From an uncultured Collinsella sp. (GTDB lineage Bacteria; Actinomycetota; Coriobacteriia; Coriobacteriales; Coriobacteriaceae), in contig CAAELZ010000057.1 of assembly GCA_900756945.1 (NCBI GenBank), positions 1-15,582 of the forward strand: DNA of 15,582 nucleotides, read 5' to 3'. The first letter of the stretch is position 1; the number at the start of each line of letters is the position of its first letter. Made by a program: the position numbers and the translations under genes. Positions 1 through 7,252 of the stretch are shown here, in pieces. The notes under the pieces were generated by a model that was not told the origin of the DNA, did no database searches, and saw nothing but the letters and a program-made list of their open reading frames with translations.

Positions 1-2
1 AG

Positions 3-998
3 GCGATAGCCAGGTGCCGGGAGCTATTTCCGCGTTGCGCTAGCTGCGGAAACGCGGGGTCCGTTCAGACTGTTGCGTTGAGATTGAAAATCAACCTGAT
101 CTTGGCAAGCTCTGCCATCGCCAACTGCCAGACCAATTGGCTTGTTGCCGTTGTCGCTGTGGCGGTGATCGTCATCTGCAACATCTGGGGCCGTGGCATG
201 GTCAAGATCGTGCCGATTCTGCTGGGCGTTGTGGTGAGCTATGCCGTTGCGACTGCGCTCGGCGAGGTTGATTTCTCGGGCGTTGCCGCCGCTCCGTGGG
301 TCGGTCTGCCCATCGTGTGGGACAACACCGTGTTTGCACTCTTTGGGCCGCAGTTCGATAGCGGTCTTGCCATGACGGCCATCATCACCATTATGCCGCT
401 GGCATTTGCGACCATGATCGAGCATGTCGGTGATATCTCGGCTATCGGCTCCACCTGCGAGCGTAACTACATCGCCGATCCTGGCCTGCATCGCACGCTG
501 CTTGGCGACGGCCTGGCGACCATTCTCGCATCGCTCTTTGGCGCTCCGGCTAACACCACCTATGGCGAGAACACCGGTGTGCTTGCCCTAACGCGTGTGT
601 TTGACCCGCGCGTGATTCGCATTGCCGCATGTTGTGCCATTGTGCTCTCGTTCTGCCCCAAGTTCGCGGCTGTCATTGCGGCCATGCCGGCGTGTGTAAT
701 CGGCGGTGTGTCGCTCGTGCTCTATGGCATGATCAGCGCCGTGGGCGTTCGCAACCTCATCGAGAACCAGGTCGATTTCCAAAATAACCGCAACGTGCTG
801 GTGGCCGCCCTGGTGCTCGTGCTTTCGCTCGGCATTGCGTACAGCACCGCCGGCGCCATCGTGCTGGAATTGGGCGGCGTGACGATTTCGCTTTCCGGTC
901 TTGCCGTGGGCTCGCTGGTGGGCATTGTGCTCAACGCCATCCTGCCGGGTAACGACTTTGAGTTTGATGTCTCCGAGCTTGAGGAGGCTGCTGAGTAG
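3..998 (+). CDS. uraA: Uracil permease (NCS2/UraA family), 5'-partial
   Basis: Inner-membrane nucleobase:cation symporter of the NCS2 family, predicted to import uracil for salvage. The frame is open to the window edge, so the N-terminal part is outside or lost. Only from about base 105 does the protein match the family well. Counting from the TTG at 78, the sequence shows an EHVG motif (Glu115) and an NTTYGENTG motif (Glu164). These are 49 residues apart, exactly the spacing of the substrate-binding Glu241 and Glu290 of E. coli UraA. Several hydrophobic membrane segments follow, then an acidic C-terminus. About 125 residues of the family's N-terminus are missing relative to codon 78. The residues encoded by bases 3-104 are cysteine-rich and unlike a permease apart from a Leu-Phe-Pro that may mark the expected LFPP motif. 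This part may hold frameshifts, sequencing errors at a contig edge, or a real disruption. Family assignment is secure; the uracil substrate is inferred from the UraA-like motifs. Confidence 0.88.
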   Translation, partial: AIARCRELFPRCASCGNAGSVQTVALRLKINLILASSAIANCQTNWLVAVVAVAVIVICNIWGRGMVKIVPILLGVVVSYAVATALGEVDFSGVAAAPWVGLPIVWDNTVFALFGPQFDSGLAMTAIITIMPLAFATMIEHVGDISAIGSTCERNYIADPGLHRTLLGDGLATILASLFGAPANTTYGENTGVLALTRVFDPRVIRIAACCAIVLSFCPKFAAVIAAMPACVIGGVSLVLYGMISAVGVRNLIENQVDFQNNRNVLVAALVLVLSLGIAYSTAGAIVLELGGVTISLSGLAVGSLVGIVLNAILPGNDFEFDVSELEEAAE

Positions 999-1023
999 CA
1001 GCTGTGTTCAGCTAAAACAAGAT

Positions 1024-1061
1024 ATGGTGCCCATGCGTATATGCGCGTGGGCACCATTTTT
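1024..1061. terminator. Bidirectional rho-independent terminator between uraA and the esterase
   Basis: A 14-bp stem (1024-1037 with 1044-1057, one G-T wobble) and a 6-base loop, followed by a T5 run on the + strand. It lies between the convergent ends of uraA (stop at 998) and the esterase (stop codon 1060-1062). The + strand tract is the better one, and the hairpin slightly overlaps the esterase stop codon. Confidence 0.85.
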
Positions 1062-1725
1062 AATGCGTCAGTATCCAGTGGATGCCGCGGGCCATGCGCA
1101 AGTCGGTCTGGGAAAAGTGATTGCCGGGGTTGAGCTCCAGCGTCGTGGGAATACCACGTTCGCCGAGCAGCTTTTCCATTGCGCGCGTGTCGTCGAGCAC
1201 ATGCCGCATCATGCGGTTGGGCGTCTTGGTCTCTTTTTTGCCGAGCGACAGATAGACGGCTTGCGGGCTGCCGGCAAAAGGGGCCGTGCTGGCACGGTCG
1301 ACAAAGTCGGGAAACCATAGCGACCCCGATGCGCTCGCGGCGCGGTCAAAGGCGTCGGTTTGCCAGAGGGACCAGAGTGCGAAGAGGCCCGCGAGCGAGT
1401 AACCGGCAATGCCGCGCCAGGTGGGCGGCTGAGGAAGCGACGACTCGACCTGGGGGATTATCTGATTCAGCAGCTCATCAAGAAAATCGGCAGCTTGGCC
1501 GCCGAAAGGCTCGGCATCGCGTACGGTCCCGTCGCATGCCCAGGGGCTCAGCTCGCGATTCCAATCGAGCCCGCCAATGGTGACGAGGGCGAATGGCGGA
1601 CAGTCGAGCTCTCGGCAGCGTTCATAAACCTCCGTGCCGTCGCCCATGACCACGGGAAGATAGATGACTGGTGCGCTTTCGGCATGCTGTGCATGAACGG
1701 TTATCTGCTTTTGATGCGCTTCCAT
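1060..1725 (-). CDS. Alpha/beta-hydrolase, esterase D/enterochelin-esterase-like family
   Basis: Predicted cytoplasmic serine hydrolase of 221 residues. The start ATG at 1725 is chosen because GAGAAG lies 6 bases before it; the longer open frame to 1773 has no such site. The sequence shows the nucleophile elbow GYSLAG with Ser110, an early strand-turn region IYLPVVMGDG (residues 21-30), and a C-terminal NPGNHF with candidate catalytic His203. The catalytic acid cannot be assigned with confidence. Length and layout fit the putative esterase family (PF00756, which includes enterochelin esterases and esterase D-like proteins). No signal peptide is seen. It is monocistronic, convergent with uraA and sharing its terminator. 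Its natural ester or thioester substrate cannot be told from sequence, and nothing nearby points to a siderophore system. Confidence 0.82.
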   Translation of the reverse strand: MEAHQKQITVHAQHAESAPVIYLPVVMGDGTEVYERCRELDCPPFALVTIGGLDWNRELSPWACDGTVRDAEPFGGQAADFLDELLNQIIPQVESSLPQPPTWRGIAGYSLAGLFALWSLWQTDAFDRAASASGSLWFPDFVDRASTAPFAGSPQAVYLSLGKKETKTPNRMMRHVLDDTRAMEKLLGERGIPTTLELNPGNHFSQTDLRMARGIHWILTH

Positions 1726-1839
1726 GACGGGCTTCTCTCGGCGTTGTGATATCGACGGCCCCCATTGTCGCACGCCGGCTCATGCAGGTTGGGCTAGACC
1801 AAAGACAATCTCGTGCATACCCTGCGGACACATATGGAA

Positions 1840-1878
1840 AACGCCACCGCCGGAGGGGAGCTCGGCGGTGGCGTTGTT
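1840..1878 (-). terminator. Rho-independent terminator of surface-protein gene 1
   Basis: A perfect 12-bp stem (1840-1851 with 1864-1875) sits about 55 bases after the stop codon of the gene at 1933-3687. On the - strand it is followed by a short T run. The + strand side has only GTTG, so it mainly serves the - strand gene. Confidence 0.8.
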
Positions 1879-1932
1879 AAACGGTGCTGGGGCTCGGGGC
1901 CTTCGCGGGAGCTGCCATGTGCGCAGAGGCGT

Positions 1933-3687
1933 CTAAGAGCGCTTACGGCTCGCCATGGTGCCTGCGGCGATAGCGGCTGTTCCCGCAAGGACGGTTGCCA
2001 CGATGGCCGCACCCGAGGTGTCGCCGGTTGCCGCGAGCACGCCGGTAGTCTTGGCTTTCGTGGTTGAAGCCGCAACGGCCTTGGTCGGCTTTGAGCCCTC
2101 AGGCTTGGGGTTTTGCTTGGTCTCGTCGGGCTTGGGGTCTTCCGGCTTGGCTACCTCGGGAGGTGCGATGGTCGTGCTTTTGGCGACTGCTTTGATATAG
2201 AGGGAGTCGACCGTGGCGTCGCCCGTGCCGATGGCTTGGCCTGCCTCGTAGATGCCGTCACGGAGCTTGTGATAGTCAATGACCTTGCCGCCTTCGGGCG
2301 TCTGGATGGCGGCGTTCTCAATCTTGATGGTGCCGATTGTCTTGCCGTCAGCGCTCATGGCACGGGCAAAGATTGCCGCTGTATATCCTTCGGCCGTTAC
2401 CTTGCTGCGGGTGATCGAGATGACTGCGGGTGTGACGCCCTCGCTGGTCTGGGCGATGATGCCGATGTTCTCGCCTTGGGGTTCGCGCCTCGTCTCGCCA
2501 TCTTGGTTTTCGCTGTAGGGGATGGGGCCGTCGCCGTTCTCGACATAGCGGGCTATGGCCTTGACAACGGAGTCGCTGATGTAGATGTGGCCACCCTTCT
2601 CGTTGGGTCGATCGTTTCTGGTGGAGAATGCAGCCGAAACCTCGCCTTCCGCAGACGCGTCCACGGTGGAGCCGTTCTTGACGACGATGTCGTCCTGGTA
2701 GGTGAAGAGGGCGATGGCGCCACCGTATCTGCCTTTACCTGCACGGACCGTCACGTTTGCATGATCGAGGGTGATGCCCTTGTGGGCATAGACGCCATAT
2801 TCAACACCGTTTACGTTGAGGGAGGCGTTTGTGGCCGCGAGGCTGCCCTTGGCCTCGACGGCAGCGTCTTTCTCGGAGCTTGCCTTGACCTGGCTGCCGT
2901 CCGAGATGTTGATATTGCCGCCGCTCCAAAGGGCCTCACCATCAGCTGAGCTTGCCTCGACCGTCCCGCCACCCTTGATGGTGAGGTTCTTGTCGGTTCC
3001 AATACCCTTGTCCTCGGTAGCCCTGGCGGTGACGGCTCCGCTGTCGTCAATCGTGATATTGCCGTTTGCCCTGATGCCATCCGATGCACCCGTGGCGTTG
3101 ACGTTGCCCGAACCTTTGATAGCGAGATCACCCCCGGCATTGATGGCATCAAACCCAGTGCTCGTGGCGTTGACGGATCCGGCTCCGTCGATGTTGATAT
3201 TACCCGTGGAGAGGATAGCGTCCTCAGTAGATGTCACGCTGAGCGTGCTGCCCGCGTCGCCTTGGATATTGAGCTCGGCATTCTCGTTAGTGCCATGAGA
3301 AACGTTGATGCTTTCGATCCATTCGGCAGTGACGATGTTGGTTCCTGAGTAATTCACGTTGAGCTTGCCTGCGGCCTGGATCTCGCCGCCGTTATAGTTG
3401 TTGAGCTTCAAGTCGTCGGCGCCGTCCCACGACCAGGTACCGGCTTCGTCGCTCGCCGCGGTGTTGTACTTGTTGCCGCCGACCTTGACCCATTCCGCTG
3501 CGAGCGAGACGCTCGGCATGAGCAGCGAGCTCACCGTGAGCGCGCATACGGCTCCCACGACGATGCGGCGCGTCACGCGGCGCCAGCTGCCGTGCGCGAG
3601 TCTTATGCGACGGCGAACGTCGGGTTCGGCAACATGGGTTCCGGCGGTAGTGTCATTGCGTTTGGGGGTCGTGAACAAGGCTGCCAT
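1933..3687 (-). CDS. LAXTG-anchored beta-helix surface protein, paralogue 1 (carbohydrate-binding-domain-like)
   Basis: Predicted secreted, wall-anchored protein of 584 residues. The start ATG at 3687 follows GGGAG by 5 bases, and the same arrangement is kept in the paralogue. A long basic n-region precedes a hydrophobic stretch (about 41-64) ending SLAA, so cleavage after Ala64 is likely. From about 135 to 315 there are repeats of roughly 23 residues with the pattern NINIDGAGSVNATS..DAI.A.G, typical of a right-handed parallel beta-helix. They resemble the Cthe_2159/DUF4353 carbohydrate-binding family. A Pro/Lys/Glu-rich wall-spanning region follows, then LAATGD (from residue 551), a hydrophobic segment and RKRS. 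LAXTG is the motif recognised by class E sortases; no sortase is in the window. A glycan or mucin ligand is inference. It is the downstream copy of a tandem pair. Confidence 0.85.
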   Translation of the reverse strand: MAALFTTPKRNDTTAGTHVAEPDVRRRIRLAHGSWRRVTRRIVVGAVCALTVSSLLMPSVSLAAEWVKVGGNKYNTAASDEAGTWSWDGADDLKLNNYNGGEIQAAGKLNVNYSGTNIVTAEWIESINVSHGTNENAELNIQGDAGSTLSVTSTEDAILSTGNINIDGAGSVNATSTGFDAINAGGDLAIKGSGNVNATGASDGIRANGNITIDDSGAVTARATEDKGIGTDKNLTIKGGGTVEASSADGEALWSGGNINISDGSQVKASSEKDAAVEAKGSLAATNASLNVNGVEYGVYAHKGITLDHANVTVRAGKGRYGGAIALFTYQDDIVVKNGSTVDASAEGEVSAAFSTRNDRPNEKGGHIYISDSVVKAIARYVENGDGPIPYSENQDGETRREPQGENIGIIAQTSEGVTPAVISITRSKVTAEGYTAAIFARAMSADGKTIGTIKIENAAIQTPEGGKVIDYHKLRDGIYEAGQAIGTGDATVDSLYIKAVAKSTTIAPPEVAKPEDPKPDETKQNPKPEGSKPTKAVAASTTKAKTTGVLAATGDTSGAAIVATVLAGTAAIAAGTMASRKRS

Positions 3688-3703
3688 GGTTGCTCCCGTT
3701 CTC

Positions 3704-3714
3704 ATAGGGCCTAT
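3704..3714. promoter_or_regulatory. ATAGGGCCTAT palindrome upstream of surface-protein gene 1
   Basis: An 11-base palindrome (ATAGG, G, CCTAT) lies just upstream of the ribosome binding site. It is kept in the paralogue's leader at 5748-5758 although nearby bases differ. It could be an operator or part of an mRNA leader; there is no direct evidence of function. Confidence 0.35.
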
Positions 3715-3745
3715 ACGACTAGATTCAGCGTATCTGCTGGATGTT

Positions 3746-3784
3746 GCCGGCGGTAGTGCCGTTTGGAGGGCAAAATGGCCAAAA
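3746..3784 (-). promoter_or_regulatory. 39-base conserved leader block, copy 1
   Basis: These 39 bases match 5790-5828, upstream of the paralogue, with a single mismatch (38/39), while sequence on the distal side is clearly diverged. The block lies about 60-100 bases before the start codon. It contains no clear -35/-10 pair, so its role (promoter element, regulator site, RNA leader or dispersed repeat) is open. Confidence 0.5.
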
Positions 3785-3831
3785 TGGGGGAGAAATAGGC
3801 CGCACGCCGGCGCAGGGATCGGCGCTAAAAG

Positions 3832-3866
3832 AAAAGCGCGGGGCCGCATGGCGACTCCGCGCTTTA
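3832..3866 (-). terminator. Duplicated copy of the purine-permease terminator
   Basis: An 11-bp stem (3833-3843 with 3855-3865, one wobble) is followed on the - strand by a T-rich run. It is homologous to the hairpin at 5878-5912 after the purine permease. Here it sits downstream of the permease-tail remnant and upstream of surface gene 1, so it probably now ends transcripts of surface gene 2, which shows no hairpin of its own directly after its stop. Confidence 0.75.
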
Positions 3867-3891
3867 TTGTTCAGCTTTTGCAGCCTTGCCC

Positions 3892-3937
3892 TTACGCTAC
3901 GAAGAAGTAGACGGGGAAGGCAAGGGCTGCGATCCAC
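3892..3937 (-). pseudogene. Remnant copy of the 3' end of the AzgA-type permease gene
   Basis: These 46 bases repeat 5939-5984, the final codons and stop of the permease gene, with one difference (a Leu codon becomes Pro). The copy encodes WIAALAFPVYFFVA plus stop on the - strand. Homology stops at once after base 3937, 21 bases from the stop codon of surface gene 2. It has no start and cannot be a gene. It marks the breakpoint of a tandem duplication that carried the permease tail, its terminator, the leader and a surface-protein gene. Confidence 0.9.
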
Positions 3938-3958
3938 CCGTCCTGTGCGAAAAAGTGT

Positions 3959-5731
3959 TTACGAACGTTTGCGACTCGCCAGGGCGCCTGCGGCGATGGC
4001 GGCTGTTCCCGCAAGGGCGGCTGCCACGATGGCTGCGTTCGAGGTGTCGCCGGTTACCGCGAGCTTGCCGACGGTCTTGGCTCCCTTGGCTGCAACTGCA
4101 ACGGTCTTGGTTGTCTTCGTGCCCTCGGACTTGGAACCCTCGGGCTTGGTCTTGCCGTGCTTTTCCTCGGGCTTGGTCTCCTCGGGAGGCACGATGACCG
4201 TGCTCTTGGCGACAGCGGCGTCATAGGGGGAGTCAATCGTGGCATCGCCCGTGCCAATGGTCTGCCCCGCCTCGTAGACGATGCCGTCGCTGAGCTCTTC
4301 CTTGTTGCGATAGTCAATGACTTTGCCGCCTGCAGGCGTCTGGATGATGGCGTCCTTGATTTCGATGGTGCCGATCGCCTTGCCGTCCGCGCTCATGGCA
4401 AGGGCGAAGATAGCCGCCGTGTCTCCCTCGGCCGTGACCTTGCTGCGGACGATCGAGATGGTCGCGGGCGTGATGCCCTTCTCGGTCTGCGCGAAGATGC
4501 CGATGTTCAGGCCCTCGGACTCAGGGATGATTTCGTCGTTTTGGTCTCCACTGTAGTGGTCGGGGCCGTCGCCGCCGGTCTCGGCATAGCGGGCTATGGC
4601 CTTGACAACGGAGTCGCTGATGTAGATATGGCCACCCGCTTCGTCGGAGTAGAAATTACTGGTGGAGATTGCAACCGAGAACCTGCCTTCTGCGAGCGCA
4701 TCCACAGTCGAGCCGTTCTTGATGACGATGTTGTCCTCATCGGTGAAGAGTGCGCTGGCTTCCCCGCCATCTGAGCTTGCGCGGACCGTCACGGTCGCGC
4801 CATCGAGCGTGATGCCCTTGTAGACATAGATGCCATACCCAACGCCACTTGCGTTGAGGGAAGCGTTCGTGACCGTGAGGCTGTTTTTACCGTCGATGGC
4901 GGCGTCTTCCTCGGAGCTTGCCTTGACCTGGCTGCCACCCGAGATCTCGATGTTGCCGTCGGCCCAAATCGCATTGTCTTTGGTAGAGCTTGCCTCTACC
5001 TTGCCGCCGCCCTTTATGATGAGGTTCTCGTTAGCATCGATACCCTGATCCTCGGTGGCCTTGGCGGTGACGGTTCCGCTGTTGTCGATCGTGATGTTGC
5101 CGTCGGCCCTGACGCCATCAGAATCGCCCGTGGCGTTAACGTTTCCCGAGCCCTTGATGGTGACATCGCCCCCGGCATCGATGGCATCGTGCTCGGTGCT
5201 CGTGGCGTTGACAGTGCCAGCGCCGTCGATGTTGATGTTGCCGACGGAAGTGATGGCGTCACGAGAAGAGGTCACGTTGAGCGTGCTGGACGCGTCGCCC
5301 TGAATATTAAGCTCGGCGTTCTCGTTCGCGCCATCCTTAACCTTGATGCCGCGGCCGTTGTCGTTAGTGACGGTGTTGTTGCCCTCGTAGCTCACGTTGA
5401 GCTTGCCCGCTGCCTCGATCGCGCCGCCGTTATAGCCGTTGAGCTTCATGTCGTCGGCACCGTCCCATGACCAGGTGCCGGCGGCGTCGCCCGCCGCAGT
5501 GCCGGCGTTGTACTGGGCGCCGCCGACGTTGACCCACTCCGCCGCGAGCGAGACGCTCGGCATGAGCAGCGAGCTTACCGTAAGCGCGCATACGGCGCCT
5601 ACAACGATGCGGCGCGTCACGCGGCGCCAGCTGCCGTGTGCGAGCAACGTGCGACGGCGCACGTCGGGCTCGATAAAATGGGCTCCAGAGGTTTTGTCAT
5701 TGCGCTTGGGGGTCGTGAACAAGGCGGCCAT
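3959..5731 (-). CDS. LAXTG-anchored beta-helix surface protein, paralogue 2
   Basis: 590-residue paralogue of the protein at 1933-3687, with the same design. The start ATG at 5731 again follows GGGAG by 5 bases. Residues 31-64 (basic n-region and signal peptide ending SLAA) are almost identical between the two, as are the first mature motif and the C-terminal SRKRS. The beta-helix repeats (about 140-320) run in the same order but differ at many turn and loop positions, for example GDSDGVRADG against GASDGIRANG. The region around residues 120-135 differs most. The sorting signal is LAVTGD (from residue 557). The Lys/Glu/Pro-rich wall region differs in length. It lies directly downstream of the purine permease terminator, so this is the positionally ancestral copy. 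Surface display is well supported; ligand and role are inference, with diversification of a surface adhesin or glycan binder a reasonable guess. Confidence 0.85.
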   Translation of the reverse strand: MAALFTTPKRNDKTSGAHFIEPDVRRRTLLAHGSWRRVTRRIVVGAVCALTVSSLLMPSVSLAAEWVNVGGAQYNAGTAAGDAAGTWSWDGADDMKLNGYNGGAIEAAGKLNVSYEGNNTVTNDNGRGIKVKDGANENAELNIQGDASSTLNVTSSRDAITSVGNINIDGAGTVNATSTEHDAIDAGGDVTIKGSGNVNATGDSDGVRADGNITIDNSGTVTAKATEDQGIDANENLIIKGGGKVEASSTKDNAIWADGNIEISGGSQVKASSEEDAAIDGKNSLTVTNASLNASGVGYGIYVYKGITLDGATVTVRASSDGGEASALFTDEDNIVIKNGSTVDALAEGRFSVAISTSNFYSDEAGGHIYISDSVVKAIARYAETGGDGPDHYSGDQNDEIIPESEGLNIGIFAQTEKGITPATISIVRSKVTAEGDTAAIFALAMSADGKAIGTIEIKDAIIQTPAGGKVIDYRNKEELSDGIVYEAGQTIGTGDATIDSPYDAAVAKSTVIVPPEETKPEEKHGKTKPEGSKSEGTKTTKTVAVAAKGAKTVGKLAVTGDTSNAAIVAAALAGTAAIAAGALASRKRS

Positions 5732-5747
5732 GGTTACTCCCATCCTC

Positions 5748-5758
5748 ATAGGGCCTAT
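5748..5758. promoter_or_regulatory. ATAGGGCCTAT palindrome upstream of surface-protein gene 2
   Basis: The same 11-base palindrome as at 3704-3714, here extended to 13 bases by flanking C and G. It lies just before the ribosome binding site of the gene starting at 5731. Function unknown. Confidence 0.35.
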
Positions 5759-5789
5759 GCGATTACGCCCAGCATATCTGCAGGATGTA

Positions 5790-5828
5790 GCCGGCGGTAG
5801 TGCCGTTTGGAGGGCAAAATGTCCAAAA
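5790..5828 (-). promoter_or_regulatory. 39-base conserved leader block, copy 2
   Basis: Matches 3746-3784 at 38 of 39 positions. It sits between the permease terminator and the surface-protein start, the region where the promoter must be. A TATGCT about 15-20 bases closer to the gene (TACGCT in the other copy) is a possible -10, but no convincing -35 is at the right distance. Confidence 0.5.
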
Positions 5829-5870
5829 CTTGGGAAGCAATACATCGCGCATCCGTGCGTTGCCTGGGCT

Positions 5871-5912
5871 TAAAAGAAAAGCGCGGAGCCGCTCGATGCG
5901 ACTCCGCGCTTT
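5871..5912 (-). terminator. Rho-independent terminator of the purine permease
   Basis: An 11-bp perfect stem (5878-5888 with 5902-5912) with three further inner pairs. On the - strand it is followed by TTTTCTTTTA (covering 5871-5880). It lies 26 bases after the permease stop codon. Confidence 0.88.
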
Positions 5913-5938
5913 GGTGTTCTGCTTTGGCAGCTTTGCCG

Positions 5939-7252
5939 TTACGCTACGAAGAAGTAGACGAGGAAGGCAAGGGCTGCGATCCACATGAGCGGCTTGATCT
6001 TGGAGGCCTCGCCCTTAAAGAGCGCGACGATCACGTAGGCGATAAAGCCCAGGCCAATGCCGGCGGAGATGGAGTAGGTGAAGGGCACGCCGGCGACAAT
6101 CATGAACGCCGGGAAGCCCTGCGACACGTCGGACCAGTCGATCTCGGAGGCCTCGCTCATCATGAGGTAGCCGACGTAGACCAGAGCACCGCAGGTGGCG
6201 GCACTGGAAACGATGGTGACGATGGGGGAGAAGAACGCGGCGAGAATGAACAGCACGCCGGTGGTGACGGAGGTGAGGCCCGTGCGACCACCGTCGGCAG
6301 CGCCAGAGGTGGACTCGACGAAGGTAGTGATGGAGGAGACGCCCATAAAGCCACCGGCAGCAGCGGCCACGGAGTCGACGACCAGGATGGGACGGATGTC
6401 CTCGACATTGCCGTCCTCGGTCAAGAACTCGCCCTGCTTGGCGACGGCCATCGCGGTGCCCATGGTGTCGAAGAAGTCGCTCATGAGCAGCGAGAAGGCA
6501 ACGACGAGCAGCATCGGGTCGGTCAGGACCTTCACGATGGCAAGGTTGCCGTCGGCAGTGCTGGCAAACGGGGCGCCGAAGGTCGAGAAGTCGAGCGGTG
6601 CGATGAGGCCCTCGGGCGCATGGGTGACGCCCAGCGGGATTCCGGCGATAACGGCGACGATGATGCCGATGAGCAGCGAGCCCGGCACGTTGCGGGAAGC
6701 TAGGGCAACCGTCACGACGATGGAGATGATGCCGACGATAAAGGTGGGGGAGGCGATGTCGCCCAGGCCGACGAGCGTACCGGCGCCAGCGGTGATGATG
6801 CCGGCGTCGCACAGGCCGATCATGGCGATAAACAGGCCCAGACCCACCGAGATGGCGTGGCGCAGGACCACGGGGATGGCGTCCATGATGGCCTCGCGCA
6901 GGCCGCAAAGGACGAGCAGCAAGATGACGACGCCCTCGAGGAAGATAACGCTCATGGCCACGTGCCAGTCGCCGCCGCACATGGTGGTGGCGATGCCCGC
7001 AATCATGGCGTTGATGCCCAGACCCGACGCACAGGCGAGCGGGCGGTTGGCGAAGATGCCCATGCAGATGGTCATGATGCCGGCGCCCAGGCAGGTGGCG
7101 CAGGCGAGCGCTCCCGCATCGATGCCAGCGCCCGAGAGCACTGCGGGGTTGACGGCGATGATGTAGGCCATCGCCAGGAATGTTGTCAGTCCAGCGCGAA
7201 GTTCGGTCCCGATTGTGGACTTGCGCTCACTGACGTGAAAAAGTTCGTCCAT
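5939..7252 (-). CDS. AzgA-type NCS2 purine permease
   Basis: 437-residue membrane protein predicted to import adenine, guanine or hypoxanthine by proton symport. The start at 7252 (MDELFHV) is chosen because AAGGAAAGG lies just upstream; the longer frame to 7297 has no such site. Family signs are the N-terminal TELRAGLTTFLAMAYIIAVNP (20 residues of it, about 16-36), ASGLGINAM (75-83, corresponding to the APGMGLNA motif), DFFDTMGT (259-266) and VESTSGAADGGRTG (312-325). About 12-14 hydrophobic segments are present. The region around 370 has a polar insertion before the last membrane pairs. AzgA proteins are mostly hypoxanthine/guanine or adenine transporters; which one this is cannot be read from sequence. 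No purine-riboswitch core is seen in the 193-base divergent region. Its last 46 bases are duplicated at 3892-3937. Confidence 0.9.
   Translation of the reverse strand: MDELFHVSERKSTIGTELRAGLTTFLAMAYIIAVNPAVLSGAGIDAGALACATCLGAGIMTICMGIFANRPLACASGLGINAMIAGIATTMCGGDWHVAMSVIFLEGVVILLLVLCGLREAIMDAIPVVLRHAISVGLGLFIAMIGLCDAGIITAGAGTLVGLGDIASPTFIVGIISIVVTVALASRNVPGSLLIGIIVAVIAGIPLGVTHAPEGLIAPLDFSTFGAPFASTADGNLAIVKVLTDPMLLVVAFSLLMSDFFDTMGTAMAVAKQGEFLTEDGNVEDIRPILVVDSVAAAAGGFMGVSSITTFVESTSGAADGGRTGLTSVTTGVLFILAAFFSPIVTIVSSAATCGALVYVGYLMMSEASEIDWSDVSQGFPAFMIVAGVPFTYSISAGIGLGFIAYVIVALFKGEASKIKPLMWIAALAFLVYFFVA

Noticed and set aside
27..57. Interleaved inverted repeats (TTTCCGC/GCGGAAA and CCGCGTT/AACGCGG) near the window start
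   Set aside because: They overlap each other and lie in the doubtful edge sequence; no U tract or recombination site features, so not called as a terminator or attachment site.
2113..2949. Long + strand open frame opposite surface-protein gene 1
   Set aside because: Antisense of the beta-helix repeats, which gives artificial repetitive Asp/Gly/Val sequence; no start signals.
5807..6703. Long + strand open frame opposite the purine permease
   Set aside because: It is a shadow of the permease coding strand: His/Asp/Gly-rich composition, no ribosome binding site, no recognisable domain.
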